A stretch of 64,000 nucleotides of DNA from JAEZDR01 sp039811185 (GTDB taxonomy: Bacteria > Bacteroidota > Bacteroidia > Chitinophagales > Chitinophagaceae). The translations under genes were made by a program, and so were the position numbers. The notes under the pieces were generated by a model. It was given only the letters and a program-made list of their open reading frames with translations, was not told where the DNA came from and ran no database searches. The stretch is taken from assembly GCA_039811185.1 (NCBI GenBank), contig JBDHYF010000001.1, positions 124,001 through 188,000 of the forward strand, read 5' to 3'. Shown here one piece after another: positions 51,199 to 60,766 of the stretch; position 1 is the first letter of the stretch; the number at the start of each line of letters is the position of its first letter.

Positions 51199-51760
51199 GC
51201 GCATTCACAACATAATAAAACCGGCAGCTTTCTTTATAAGCTGGTTTTTTGTTTGTGCCTGTGAAAACGACATGAAAGAAATAAAAGCGCTGAGCGAAGA
51301 CAGGGCTGCGGTGGAAACCGGGCGAAATATAGAAACGATTTTTTCTATTGGGGGAAGGTTAAGGGCAGTTCTTACAGCACCGGTGTTGAATCGTCATATT
51401 GTTGATACATCAATGATTGTTTTTCCTAACTCGCTGCACGTAGTTTTTTTCGATTCGGCTAAACAGAAGGAGAGTGATCTGTCTGCAAAATATGCCCGCT
51501 ACTACGAAAATGAGAACATGGTGTATTTACGCGACAGTGTGGTAGTGTTTAATGTGAAGGGCGATACGTTAAAAACAGACGAGTTGTACTGGGATCAGAT
51601 GAAAGCGCAATTTCGTACCGACAGGCCGGTTAGAATTATTCAGCAAGGAAAGCCGCTTCTTGCAAGAAAAGGATTGATTTCCGATCAATCCTTTTCGCAA
51701 ATAACGCTTTTCGATCCGGTTGGGACCCTTCCGGTTGCCGACAGCACACTTCCTCAATAA
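51191..51760 (+). CDS. lptC: LPS export system periplasmic protein LptC
   Basis: 189 residues with a membrane-anchoring or lipoprotein-like N-terminus (hydrophobic 10-22, Cys22 and Cys24), followed by a single OstA-like beta-jellyroll (about 60-180). ARYYENENMVYLRDSVVVFNVKGDTLKTDELYWDQMKAQFRTDRPVRI is the characteristic repeat-like strand region. It would bridge LptBFG and LptA during LPS transport. It overlaps the barrel gene by 8 bases and ends the operon. The convergent LytTR gene stops one base further on. Confidence 0.85.
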   Translation: MTKRIHNIIKPAAFFISWFFVCACENDMKEIKALSEDRAAVETGRNIETIFSIGGRLRAVLTAPVLNRHIVDTSMIVFPNSLHVVFFDSAKQKESDLSAKYARYYENENMVYLRDSVVVFNVKGDTLKTDELYWDQMKAQFRTDRPVRIIQQGKPLLARKGLISDQSFSQITLFDPVGTLPVADSTLPQ

Positions 51761-51761
51761 A

Positions 51762-52487
51762 TTAAAGGCTCATCATTTCCTTAAACTTTACCGTTTGTCT
51801 GCGGCTCACTTCAATTTTTTCACCGCCATTCAGTTCCACAAGAAGGCCTCCGTTAAAGTAAGGTTCAATTTTTTCGATTGACCGCAGGTTGATGATATGT
51901 TTTCTGTTAGCACGGAAATACATCTTCTCATCCAGTCTTTCTTCCAATGCGTTCAACGATTTTAAAATAAGCGGCTTGTTGTTACCAAAAAACACTTTGG
52001 CATAATTGCCCACGCTTTCAAACAAACGTATTTCACCAAGTTTTACAAACCAGCAGCGCTCGCCGTCTTTCACAAAAACCTGGTCGTTTTCTGTAAGCAT
52101 AGTCTTGTTGAACCAGGGATTTTTCTCCTTGTGTATTTCTGCTTTCAGCTTGGTTATTGCGTCGCTCAGTCGTCGTGGCTCCACCGGCTTTAAGAGGTAG
52201 TCGAGGGCGTTTACTTCAAAGGCTTTTAAGGCAAATTCGTCGTAGGCAGTGGTAAATATTACGCGTGGTGTGCGTTCGAGTTCGGCAAGCAAATCAAATC
52301 CGGTTTTACCCGGCATCTGAATATCGAGAAAAATTAAATCGGGCGCCAGATTTTCGATTTTTTCAATGCCTTCATCCACGTTGGAGGCTTCGTCAATAAT
52401 TTCGATATCAGGAAACTCGGCTAACAGCTTTTTTAATTCGTTTCGTGCTAACCTTTCGTCATCGATAAGCAGGGCTTTAATTGGCAT
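51762..52487 (-). CDS. LytTR-family response regulator
   Basis: 241 residues. The receiver domain (about 3-120) has Asp9/Asp10, phospho-acceptor Asp55 (LIFLDIQMPG) and the Thr/Lys of switch TTAYDEFALKAF..LLKP. The LytTR DNA-binding domain (about 140-241) has VKLGEIRLFESVGNYAKVFF and FRANRKHIINLRSIEKIEPYFNGGLLVELNGGEKIEVSRRQTVKFKEMM. It binds DNA through a beta fold, usually to direct repeats. The gene lies 4 bases after its cognate LytS-like kinase. Confidence 0.95.
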   Translation of the reverse strand: MPIKALLIDDERLARNELKKLLAEFPDIEIIDEASNVDEGIEKIENLAPDLIFLDIQMPGKTGFDLLAELERTPRVIFTTAYDEFALKAFEVNALDYLLKPVEPRRLSDAITKLKAEIHKEKNPWFNKTMLTENDQVFVKDGERCWFVKLGEIRLFESVGNYAKVFFGNNKPLILKSLNALEERLDEKMYFRANRKHIINLRSIEKIEPYFNGGLLVELNGGEKIEVSRRQTVKFKEMMSL

Positions 52488-52491
52488 AGGT

Positions 52492-53904
52492 TCAGTTTAA
52501 GTTTTGTAAAGGAATTTTTATTTGTGCAATTACATTTCCGTTGTTTGATCGGAGTTGAAATGAAGCATCGGGGCCATACAAAATTTTTAGCCGGCTTTCG
52601 GTGCTGGAAATGCCGAAGCCTTCGTCGGTTTTTGTTGTGCGCAGCGCGCCGCTATTCTCTACAAGCAATACATGAAATCCGTTTTGAACTTCTGATTTTA
52701 TGTGCACGTTGCCGCCCTCAATCTGCTTGCTGATGCCATGTTTAATGGCGTTTTCGACCAGCGTTTGCAACATCATCGGCGGCACCTGCATGTCGAGTGT
52801 GTCTTCTGCAATCTGATAATCCACTTTCAGCCTGTCTTCAAAGCGAATGTGTTCGAGGGCGAGATAATCTTTCACGAGGTTTAGTTCTTTCTCCAATTCG
52901 GTGGTTTCTGCATGCTCGCTTCTCAGGCTGCTCCGCAACAAATTGCTCAGTTGGGTAATGGCCGTGCGTGCCCGAAGCGGGTTTTCATCTACCAACGCGC
53001 GAATGCTGTTGAGTGCGTTAAAAATAAAATGCGGGTTAATGTGTGCCTTAATGGTCTTCAGCTCCAGTTCACGTACCAGCGTTTCGAGGCGGATTTTGTC
53101 GAGCTTATCTACGTTGGTTTTTAAAATATAATGATAGGTAAAGTAGATGAGGTTCCAAATGAGCAAAAACAAAAACGCTCCGAAAGAACCCCGCGCCACG
53201 TTATTGAAAAACGAATAGTTTTTAAAAGCCTCAGCCTGCGGATCAAGGTAGTACGTCCAACCCAGCGCCAATACCGAATAAATAGGCGAGAAAAGAACGA
53301 TGCTTACCACCAGATACCGGATCTGAAAATTTAAGCTGCGCTTTAACACCGACAGCCGTTTAATGATCATGCGCATAAAGTGCGTAATCACTAATCCGCT
53401 CGCCGCCTCAATCAGCAGAATGGTGAAGAAGTCCTTCTGTGGCCGGTTGCTCAAGGTAAGATAGAAGAAAATATAGATAGCACAGTAAAGGCTCCATCCA
53501 ATAATCTGACAGGTTTCGTAGCGCAGCACCTTCTTCTTAATTCCGACGTTTACATAGAGCAGGTTAAAAATAATGCTCCATAAAAAAGCGAGCGAAAAAA
53601 AAGCCTGCAGCAGAAATTTCCATGGCGCCGCAACAGCGTTAAACACACCGCTGAATTTTAAAAAGCTGTAAGTGATCATAATGCCGATCACCAAAATAAT
53701 CTGGTCGATGAGCATCAGCTTGCGGTAAGCATCGAGGTAAAAAAGCAAGGCAATCAGCAATCCGGATCCTAAAAATCCGTTTAGAAACACAAAACGGAAA
53801 CTGATGCCTTCTTTCAGCAAAAGCATATCAAACACGTTTGCAGTGAGTGAAAACACCACCCAATACACAAGATGTAATATCCAGTATGCCCAATATTTCT
53901 TCAT
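52492..53904 (-). CDS. LytS-like sensor histidine kinase (His_kinase domain)
   Basis: 470 residues from the ATG at 53904; a TTG four codons upstream is the only alternative. An N-terminal membrane region with about seven hydrophobic segments (about 5-255) is followed by a short coiled linker. The kinase core begins KTIKAHINPHFIFNALNSIRALV (phospho-acceptor His near 291) and ends with the ATPase N box MLQTLVENAIKHGIS and G box DEGFGISSTESRLKILYG. It pairs with the LytTR regulator 4 bases downstream. The signal sensed is unknown. Upstream 171 bp separate it from divergent dxs. Confidence 0.93.
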   Translation of the reverse strand: MKKYWAYWILHLVYWVVFSLTANVFDMLLLKEGISFRFVFLNGFLGSGLLIALLFYLDAYRKLMLIDQIILVIGIMITYSFLKFSGVFNAVAAPWKFLLQAFFSLAFLWSIIFNLLYVNVGIKKKVLRYETCQIIGWSLYCAIYIFFYLTLSNRPQKDFFTILLIEAASGLVITHFMRMIIKRLSVLKRSLNFQIRYLVVSIVLFSPIYSVLALGWTYYLDPQAEAFKNYSFFNNVARGSFGAFLFLLIWNLIYFTYHYILKTNVDKLDKIRLETLVRELELKTIKAHINPHFIFNALNSIRALVDENPLRARTAITQLSNLLRSSLRSEHAETTELEKELNLVKDYLALEHIRFEDRLKVDYQIAEDTLDMQVPPMMLQTLVENAIKHGISKQIEGGNVHIKSEVQNGFHVLLVENSGALRTTKTDEGFGISSTESRLKILYGPDASFQLRSNNGNVIAQIKIPLQNLN

Positions 53905-54075
53905 TTTCAAAGGCAATTTATTTTAAATTAAATCTATTACGGAATTATTAATGATTAAAGGTTAAAAACAAGGGTATTTGGCTGTTAGCGATGGCGTTAA
54001 AGAGCAGACTGCAACTGTATTTGAGGCCGCTTTAAAAAAAAGAATTCCTATTTTTACAACTTAAATTTCTATTTG

Positions 54076-56010
54076 ATGGAGATACTCCCCGGCAGAATGC
54101 TGCAGGAAATTAATAGTCCTGAAGACCTAAAGAAATTTTCCAAAGAACAACTACATCAGGTTTGCGATGAATTACGACAATACATAATCGACGTTGTAAG
54201 CGTTCACGGAGGGCACTTTGCAGCCAGCTTAGGCGTAGTTGAGCTAAGTGTTGCGCTTCATTACGTTTACAATACGCCTTACGATCAGCTTGTATGGGAT
54301 GTTGGACACCAGGCCTATGGGCATAAAATACTTACGGGCCGCCGCGACAATTTTGTTACCAACAGAAAATATGGCGGACTCAGCGGATTTCCCAAAAGAA
54401 GCGAAAGTGAATACGATGCCTTTGGTGTGGGACATTCGTCCACTTCTATCAGTGCGGCACTCGGAATGGCTATAGCAGCAAAGTACAAGGGCGAAACAGA
54501 CCGTAAATCGGTTGCGGTAATCGGCGATGGGGCCTTAACAGCGGGAATGGCTTTTGAAGCAATGAATCATGCCGGCGTAGCCGACGCAGACATGCTGATT
54601 ATTTTAAACGATAACTGCATGAGCATTGACCCGAATGTGGGTGCGTTGAAGGAATATCTAACAGATATTACCACCTCTGAAACCTACAATAAATTCAGGG
54701 ATGATGTATGGCATTTACTTGGCAAGCTCCCGGTGGGAAAACGATTTACACGAGAGATGGCCGGTAAAATGGAAGCGGGAATTAAAGGGATGGTGAGCAA
54801 GAGCAGCAATTTGTTCGAAGCGCTGAACATCCGGTACTTCGGGCCTATCGACGGACATAATATTACCAAGCTCGTAGATACCCTGAACGATCTGAAGAAA
54901 ATTCCCGGGCCAAAATTATTACACATTGTAACCGTAAAAGGTAAAGGATATTCGCTTGCCGAAAAGGACCAAACCAAATGGCATGCGCCCGGGCTGTTCG
55001 ATAAGATAACCGGCGAAATATTTAAACGTCCCTCCACAGGACCGCAGCCACCGAAATATCAGGATGTTTTTGGTTATACGATGATTGAGCTTGCAGAAAT
55101 GAACGATAAAGTGTTGGGTATTACGCCGGCAATGCCGAGTGGATCTTCGTTAAAGTTTATGATGGAAGAGATGCCGGATCGCGCATTCGATGTGGGCATT
55201 TGCGAGCAGCACGCCGCCACGGTAAGTGCCGGCCTTGCTACGCAGGGCATGCGGGTTTTCTGCAACATATACAGCTCATTCATGCAGCGGGCCTTCGACC
55301 AGGTAGTGCATGACATCGCCATACAGAATCTTCCTGTTACCCTATGTTTAGACAGAGCAGGCCTTGTAGGAGACGACGGCCCCACGCATCATGGAGCCTA
55401 CGATATTGCTTACTTCCGCTGTATTCCCAACATGATTATCAGCGCTCCGATGAACGAGCAGGAATTAAGAAACCTGATGTACACATCTCAATTAGAGTCC
55501 ACCCAAAATCCTTTTGTTATCCGATACCCGCGCGGAGAAGGCGTTATGGCCGACTGGAGAAAGCCTTTTGAAGAAATTGAAATCGGCAAAGGACGCAAGC
55601 TGAAAGACGGAAAAGACATCGCTATTTTATCGTTCGGCCATCCCGGAAATTTCGCCACAGCGGCAATCAGAGAACTGCGTACGTTTGAAATTGATGCGGC
55701 TCATTACGATATGCGTTTCGCCAAACCGATAGATGAAACGCTGTTGCACGAAGTGTTTTCTAAATACAACAAAATTATTACGGTGGAAGACGGAACAGTG
55801 ATTGGCGGGTTTGGAAGTGCTGTACTCGAATTTATGGCCGCCAACAATTACAGGGCCGATGTGAAAATTCTGGGTATTCCCGATCGGATTGTTGAACATG
55901 GCACAGTGAAAGAGTTACAGCGCGAATGCGATTATGATACCCTTTCAATAATTGAAGCCGCTAAGAATTTTGCTGCCGAAAAAATTAATGTTTCAGCTTT
56001 GTTGGGATAA
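54076..56010 (+). CDS. dxs: 1-deoxy-D-xylulose-5-phosphate synthase
   Basis: 644 residues from the ATG at 54076 (a TTG precedes it directly). Thiamine-diphosphate enzyme that condenses pyruvate and glyceraldehyde 3-phosphate, the first step of the MEP isoprenoid pathway (ispF is at 26.9 kb). Visible are SVHGGHFAASLG and WDVGHQAYGHKILTGR near the N-terminus, the TPP motif VIGDGALTAGMAFEAMNHAG..NDN (about 152-180), the Pyr domain with GICEQHAATVSAGLA, RAGLVGDDGPTHHGAYD, and the C-terminal transketolase domain IVEHGTVKELQ. A strong bidirectional terminator follows. The upstream 171 bp show only partial TAnnTTTG matches. Confidence 0.96.
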   Translation: MEILPGRMLQEINSPEDLKKFSKEQLHQVCDELRQYIIDVVSVHGGHFAASLGVVELSVALHYVYNTPYDQLVWDVGHQAYGHKILTGRRDNFVTNRKYGGLSGFPKRSESEYDAFGVGHSSTSISAALGMAIAAKYKGETDRKSVAVIGDGALTAGMAFEAMNHAGVADADMLIILNDNCMSIDPNVGALKEYLTDITTSETYNKFRDDVWHLLGKLPVGKRFTREMAGKMEAGIKGMVSKSSNLFEALNIRYFGPIDGHNITKLVDTLNDLKKIPGPKLLHIVTVKGKGYSLAEKDQTKWHAPGLFDKITGEIFKRPSTGPQPPKYQDVFGYTMIELAEMNDKVLGITPAMPSGSSLKFMMEEMPDRAFDVGICEQHAATVSAGLATQGMRVFCNIYSSFMQRAFDQVVHDIAIQNLPVTLCLDRAGLVGDDGPTHHGAYDIAYFRCIPNMIISAPMNEQELRNLMYTSQLESTQNPFVIRYPRGEGVMADWRKPFEEIEIGKGRKLKDGKDIAILSFGHPGNFATAAIRELRTFEIDAAHYDMRFAKPIDETLLHEVFSKYNKIITVEDGTVIGGFGSAVLEFMAANNYRADVKILGIPDRIVEHGTVKELQRECDYDTLSIIEAAKNFAAEKINVSALLG

Positions 56011-56030
56011 GTAAAATAATGAATACATCT

Positions 56031-56068
56031 AAAAGACAGAGGCTGCTAAAAAGCAGCCTCTGTCTTTT
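56031..56068. terminator. Bidirectional terminator between dxs and rny
   Basis: A perfect 17-bp stem, AAAAGACAGAGGCTGCT with AGCAGCCTCTGTCTTTT (56031-56047 and 56052-56068), with T runs on both strands. It serves both converging genes; it overlaps the first two bases of the rny stop codon. Confidence 0.92.
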
Positions 56069-57632
56069 ATCGGGCAATATTTACGGCTCGCTTTTCACGA
56101 ATCACAGTTACTTTAATTTGTCCGGGATACGTCATTTCATTTTGAATTTTCTGTGCTATTTCGAAGCTAAGTTTATCGCTGTCTACATCGGTAACTTTTT
56201 CCGACTCTACAATAACGCGGAGTTCGCGCCCTGCCTGAATAGCATAGGCCTTCTCCACTCCTTTATAACTTTGCGCCAGGTTTTCGAGGTCTTTAATTCT
56301 CTCAATATACTGCTGCATAATTTCCCTTCTTGCACCCGGCCGTGCCCCGCTAATGGCATCGCAGGCCTGTACAATCGGTGAAATTACATACTGCATTTCC
56401 ATTTCATCGTGGTGCGCGCCAATCGCATTTACCACCGAAGGATGTTCGCCATATTTTTCGGCAAGCTTAGCGCCCAGCAGTGCGTGGCTTAGTTCGGTTT
56501 CTTCATCGGGTACTTTTCCAATATCGTGCAGTAAGCCGGCGCGTTTGGCCAGCTTGGCGTTCAGCCCGAGTTCGGATGCCATAATACCGCAGATATTCGC
56601 CACCTCGCGGCTGTGCATCAGCAGGTTTTGGCCGTACGAGCTTCTAAAGCGCATCCTTCCCACCATCCGTACCAATTCTTTGTGGAGACCGTGAATACCG
56701 AGTTCTATCACCGTTCGTTCGCCAATTTCCATCACCTGATCTTCAATTTGCTTCCGGGTTTTGTCTACCACTTCTTCAATGCGTGCCGGGTGTATTCTTC
56801 CATCAGAAACAAGGCGCTGTAAGCTCACTCTCGCAATCTCCCGGCGTAATGGATCGAAAGACGACAGCACGATAGCCTCAGGCGTATCGTCGACTATTAA
56901 ATCCACTCCCGTTGCCGCTTCGATGGCGCGGATATTCCGCCCTTCCCGACCAATAATCTGTCCTTTAATTTCGTCGCTCTCCAAATTAAAAACGGTAACC
57001 GTATTTTCGATCGTCACCTCGGCCGCCGTGCGCTGAATAGATTGAATGATAATTTTCCTCGATTCTTTGTTTGCCTTTTGTTTTGCTTCCTCGATAATTT
57101 CCTGCTGCACCGCCAAAGCCGCCGTTTGCGCATCTTGCTTAATCGATTCCACGAGCTGCTGTTTGGCTTCTTCCGCGCTAAGTCCGGCCACTTTCTCCAA
57201 ACGGCGAATGTGCTCTTCTTGATGTTTCTCCAGTTCAGAACGTTTTATGTTCACCAACTCAATTTGTTTGTTGAGGTTTTCCTTTATCAGGTCGTTCTCT
57301 TTAATTTGCTTATCGAGGTTATTTTCCTTTTGATGCAGCGATTGCTCTCGTTGTTTCAGCCGGTTTTCGGCATCGCCTACTTTACGGTTTCTTTCAATCA
57401 CTTCCTTTTCGTGCTCCGCTTTTAGCTGCACGAATCTCTCCTTTGCTTCAAGCTGTTTTTCCTTCTTCACAGCTTCTGCTTTAATTGCTGCTTCCTTTAA
57501 AATTGTCTGTGCCTGTAGCTCGGCCTCTGTAATGCGCTTCTGTGTGTCTTTTGCGAAGATGAACTTACCCGCTAAAATACCTGCAACCAGTGCAATTACA
57601 GCGGTGATAACGATTATAATGATTTGATCCAT
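56067..57632 (-). CDS. rny: Ribonuclease Y
   Basis: 521 residues. An N-terminal membrane anchor (about 4-25) is followed by a long coiled coil (about 30-205) rich in Glu/Lys. The KH domain comes next (about 210-275, GRNIRAIEAATGVDLIVDD), then the HD domain (about 335-430, with HSREVANICGIMASEL and LLHDIGK), and VEKAYAIQAGRELRVIV near the end. RNase Y starts mRNA decay at the membrane. It is a single-gene unit ended by the shared terminator. Confidence 0.97.
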   Translation of the reverse strand: MDQIIIIVITAVIALVAGILAGKFIFAKDTQKRITEAELQAQTILKEAAIKAEAVKKEKQLEAKERFVQLKAEHEKEVIERNRKVGDAENRLKQREQSLHQKENNLDKQIKENDLIKENLNKQIELVNIKRSELEKHQEEHIRRLEKVAGLSAEEAKQQLVESIKQDAQTAALAVQQEIIEEAKQKANKESRKIIIQSIQRTAAEVTIENTVTVFNLESDEIKGQIIGREGRNIRAIEAATGVDLIVDDTPEAIVLSSFDPLRREIARVSLQRLVSDGRIHPARIEEVVDKTRKQIEDQVMEIGERTVIELGIHGLHKELVRMVGRMRFRSSYGQNLLMHSREVANICGIMASELGLNAKLAKRAGLLHDIGKVPDEETELSHALLGAKLAEKYGEHPSVVNAIGAHHDEMEMQYVISPIVQACDAISGARPGARREIMQQYIERIKDLENLAQSYKGVEKAYAIQAGRELRVIVESEKVTDVDSDKLSFEIAQKIQNEMTYPGQIKVTVIREKRAVNIAR

Positions 57633-57759
57633 TGTTATATAATTTGAATTGTTTCATAAGGAATTATCATTTTTTGAAACAAGAATTCCGATAACTGGCG
57701 AAGATAAAAAAACGGAAGAAAAAAATATTGATTTGTTTTCTTACATTTTAAAAAACGGC

Positions 57760-58425
57760 TTATTGCGCCGTGGTAACCGACAACACTTCGCTAAACTGAA
57801 TACCGGTATTATTACGCGCAAAGGCCTTAAAATAGTACTTTGTGTTTGGCGCAAGCTTATGTGCTTCTATTTCAAATACTGCGTTCGTAGAATTGTCGGT
57901 AATTACACTATCAGCAAGCGATGGATTACTGGTTTTCGACCAACAGATGCCTTTGTAATTAACCGCCGACGAACCGGGGCTGCTGATGGCTATCGTTACC
58001 AAAACAGACGTATCTTTCAGGTTATCGAATTTTGTAATTGAAAGCGATGGAACATATCCTGCAACAATCTTTTTTACGTTGCCGTAGGCAGTTCCAAAGC
58101 CGTTGGTGGCGTAGGCGCGGATATAGCAAGTTTGATTGTCGGATAACCCGCCGATTCGCGAGGTAAAACTCCCCACATCGGCGCCATCTGTGGTATGAGG
58201 CCCGTCGAGTGTGGGATTATTTGATGTAGTGCTGAAGCAAACACCTTTCGCTTTAATAAACGAGAGCCCGTCGAACGTTGCCTGCGAGCGAACGTAAGCC
58301 GAATCGGGCGTTATGCGAAATACAGAATCGATAAATACAACAGGCGATGCGCCTACCTCATCCGAACTTTTTTTACAGGAAAAAAGAGAAATGGCTACAA
58401 TAGATATGAAGAGGAGATTTTTCAT
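57760..58425 (-). CDS. Lipoprotein with two Fn3-like domains
   Basis: 221 residues. The lipoprotein signal ends LFSC (Cys17). Two similar domains of about 95 residues follow. Each has the pattern KG(V/I)C(F/W)S(T/K)T followed later by an Y-(I/F)-(R/K)-A-(Y/F)-A segment (YIRAYATN near 105, YYFKAFARN near 200), as in Fn3-type repeats of Bacteroidota surface lipoproteins. Probably outer-membrane anchored. It lies downstream of the SusCD-HExxH-DUF4302 genes but behind a terminator, so it may be read through or separately expressed. Confidence 0.75.
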   Translation of the reverse strand: MKNLLFISIVAISLFSCKKSSDEVGASPVVFIDSVFRITPDSAYVRSQATFDGLSFIKAKGVCFSTTSNNPTLDGPHTTDGADVGSFTSRIGGLSDNQTCYIRAYATNGFGTAYGNVKKIVAGYVPSLSITKFDNLKDTSVLVTIAISSPGSSAVNYKGICWSKTSNPSLADSVITDNSTNAVFEIEAHKLAPNTKYYFKAFARNNTGIQFSEVLSVTTAQ

Positions 58426-58437
58426 TGCGTAAAAATA

Positions 58438-58466
58438 AAAAAGTCGCTTTATGCGAGCGACTTTTT
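58438..58466 (-). terminator. Terminator after the DUF4302 gene
   Basis: AAAAAGTCGCT (58438-58448) pairs with AGCGACTTTTT (58456-58466), a perfect 11-bp stem with A/T tails on both strands. It separates the DUF4302 gene from the Fn3-like lipoprotein gene. Confidence 0.85.
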
Positions 58467-58485
58467 CAAGTATAGTTTTATATTA

Positions 58486-59823
58486 TTAGTCCAACCACTC
58501 CCAGGTAATCCATGTTTTTGCATCATTAGCGCTTACCATGTCGTAGGAGTCGGCTGATGTTTTTACAAGATAAAAACCAGCTGCATCGCTTAAAACAGTT
58601 CTGACACTCGTCGTTAAGCCGGTAGCGGTCATGGCCGACGTGGTAGCAGAGTTGGGTGAAGTACCGAGTGTACCGAGGTAAGAATATTTAATTCTGCCCG
58701 GTATTGCAGTGAAGCTTGGCGTAACTGCCGGTCCATAAAGTGAAAGTGAGTTAGACGAGTTTACGTAAACTACACCTACTGCATCATAGTTACTGCCGTA
58801 TCCGGCCCAATACAAGAAGTAATAATAGCGCGGAACTTTTGTTTGAAAGCTGAAGAAATCATCTACACCGTTTCTATGAAAACTGTTGACAGAAATCCAA
58901 TAGGTATCTTCGTTATTGCTTCTATCCCAAAAAGCCTTCGGCGCATTGGGATCGTTTTTAACCGGAGCAATTGCGCCTGCAAGAGAGGATGCAACGCCAT
59001 CGATACTTAGTGAGAACGTAGAGGTAGCCGCGTTCCAGGAAAGATCCGAGAAACCGGAAACAGTTTTGCTTCCTGTAGTAAACGACTTATTGAAATGAAC
59101 ACCATTCACGTCGGTAAAAAACTTAATGGTATCGCTTAAAAAGTCGGTACCTACCATTCTGTTTACGAACATAGTTCTTGCCTGCGAGTTAATCACTAAC
59201 TCGTGCTCAACACCATCAATGGTTACCCTTTTCCAATAGTTGTAAATTTTGTTATTCAGGCTATTGAAGATCCCACCTTTCGTCCAGGCTTCGCCTGCAT
59301 AGTAGGCAATTTTTTCTGCTTCTGTGGCTTTCACCAAATACGCTTTACTTCCGTTAAAGCGGCCGGTCATTTTAATGGTATCGCCAACAATAGAATTCAG
59401 TGCAAATTCGAAATCCGATTTCAAACCGCCGCCATAGGTTCCGCCGCTGATGCCCGCATCAGGGTCGGAAAGCAGGTGGATGTAAGAATAGGTATCGAAA
59501 ATCAAGCTGGGCTGTTGTAGTGCTTTCAGGCGGAAGCTGCTTTCCTTCATCACAACCGATGTGGTAGAATCGAAGTCAGCGAACATTTGCACACGGTTGT
59601 TCTTATCGAACTTAAAGTAAAAGCTGTACGATCCTGCCTTCCCGCTGTCAGGCATCAGGATCGCTTTCCACCCGTGAGGTGCATTGGTTAAAGCATCGTT
59701 GTACTTGTTCAATGCTTCCATAACGCGCTCGTCGGGCGACTTATCGAAGGCATAATCGTAGTTTTTCTTACAGGCAGTACCGAATATTATAACTGCAAGA
59801 AAAAGACCTAATGTTTTTTTCAT
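58486..59823 (-). CDS. DUF4302 lipoprotein
   Basis: 445 residues with lipoprotein Cys18 (FGTACKK). The DUF4302 family is found next to SusC/SusD pairs in Bacteroidota. Visible are ERVMEALNKYNDAL at about 33-46, the segment around APHGWKAILMPDSGKAGSYSFYFKFD, and the SDFEFALNSIVGDTIKMTGR region. No catalytic motif was recognised. It is the fourth gene of the susC-susD-HExxH-DUF4302 operon, 19 bases after the HExxH gene, and ends the unit with a terminator. It probably binds or captures the ligand imported by the SusCD pair. Confidence 0.85.
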   Translation of the reverse strand: MKKTLGLFLAVIIFGTACKKNYDYAFDKSPDERVMEALNKYNDALTNAPHGWKAILMPDSGKAGSYSFYFKFDKNNRVQMFADFDSTTSVVMKESSFRLKALQQPSLIFDTYSYIHLLSDPDAGISGGTYGGGLKSDFEFALNSIVGDTIKMTGRFNGSKAYLVKATEAEKIAYYAGEAWTKGGIFNSLNNKIYNYWKRVTIDGVEHELVINSQARTMFVNRMVGTDFLSDTIKFFTDVNGVHFNKSFTTGSKTVSGFSDLSWNAATSTFSLSIDGVASSLAGAIAPVKNDPNAPKAFWDRSNNEDTYWISVNSFHRNGVDDFFSFQTKVPRYYYFLYWAGYGSNYDAVGVVYVNSSNSLSLYGPAVTPSFTAIPGRIKYSYLGTLGTSPNSATTSAMTATGLTTSVRTVLSDAAGFYLVKTSADSYDMVSANDAKTWITWEWLD

Positions 59824-59842
59824 CTTAACTCAATTAATGATT

Positions 59843-60748
59843 TTAGTATAATAAACTTTCAACTGCCGCTCTTGAGCGTGCCTGTAAACTATAGAAATTA
59901 ATGCCCCATACAGTTCTGAAATATTCAACTACCATAGCTTCTTTCTTCCTGAGGTTCGCCTTTGCAACGTCGGCAGTAGTGCCGTTCGGGCTTACTCCCG
60001 TAATGCTGTTCACCTTTTTATCAAACTGTGCCTTTCCTTCAACAAGCATGGTTGCAATCATATCTACGAAGTCGTCGTCAGGATTTGACATGCTGTAGGG
60101 AGTGATGAAGCCGTCTTGCAATGCCTGCATATCGCTTACGTTATTCCAGTTGGTGGTGTATAGACCAACACTGATTTTTTTATAATCGAGCGGATACATC
60201 ACTGTTTGATGAAGGATATGGCCGAACTCGTGTTGGATGGTATGGAACTGTTGAATAATCTGAGCCGAATCTGCCGGAACATAGCCGGGCATATTCTTGG
60301 TTTTAAAACTATTCACTACGTACAACACCACTTTTTTACCACCTTCGGCTGTTCCCAAAGTAATGGTACCGTCGTTGTTCCAGCTTGCGCTTCCGCAAAG
60401 CACGAAAAACTTGGGTGCATACTTTTTGATAAACAACGAGTCCTTTTCGGCTACGTAGCTGTCAATCCAAACTTTCTTAACCGCAGAAAGAATGGGGATG
60501 ATATTTGCCTCATCCGGTGGAACGAGCGTCTTGTTTAGCGTAAGTTCAAACTGATCCCACTTGTACTTAACGGCAATGTTAAAAGGAACCGTAAGGCTGT
60601 CGTAAACCCAGTGGTCGATGGGCCCTTTTGCCCAGGTGTCGCCACCAAGGCCGGGAATATTATTTACATCGGGAAGTGAATCTTCCTTTTTGCAGGAAAA
60701 AAGAGATACTGCCAGAAGTAATACAAAACTATTTTTAAGAATATTCAT
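59843..60748 (-). CDS. SusCD-associated zinc metallohydrolase lipoprotein (HExxH)
   Basis: 301 residues, lipoprotein with Cys19 (LFSC). The zinc peptidase motif HEFGH is at 173-177, with His180 three residues further. It matches the family of substrate-import-associated zinc metallohydrolase lipoproteins that sit beside susC/susD. It probably faces the outside of the cell or the periplasmic face of the outer membrane and processes a peptide-like or other ligand. It lies 18 bases after susD and 19 bases before DUF4302 in one operon. The substrate is not known. Confidence 0.9.
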   Translation of the reverse strand: MNILKNSFVLLLAVSLFSCKKEDSLPDVNNIPGLGGDTWAKGPIDHWVYDSLTVPFNIAVKYKWDQFELTLNKTLVPPDEANIIPILSAVKKVWIDSYVAEKDSLFIKKYAPKFFVLCGSASWNNDGTITLGTAEGGKKVVLYVVNSFKTKNMPGYVPADSAQIIQQFHTIQHEFGHILHQTVMYPLDYKKISVGLYTTNWNNVSDMQALQDGFITPYSMSNPDDDFVDMIATMLVEGKAQFDKKVNSITGVSPNGTTADVAKANLRKKEAMVVEYFRTVWGINFYSLQARSRAAVESLLY

Positions 60749-60766
60749 CTTTAAAAGTATTAAAAA

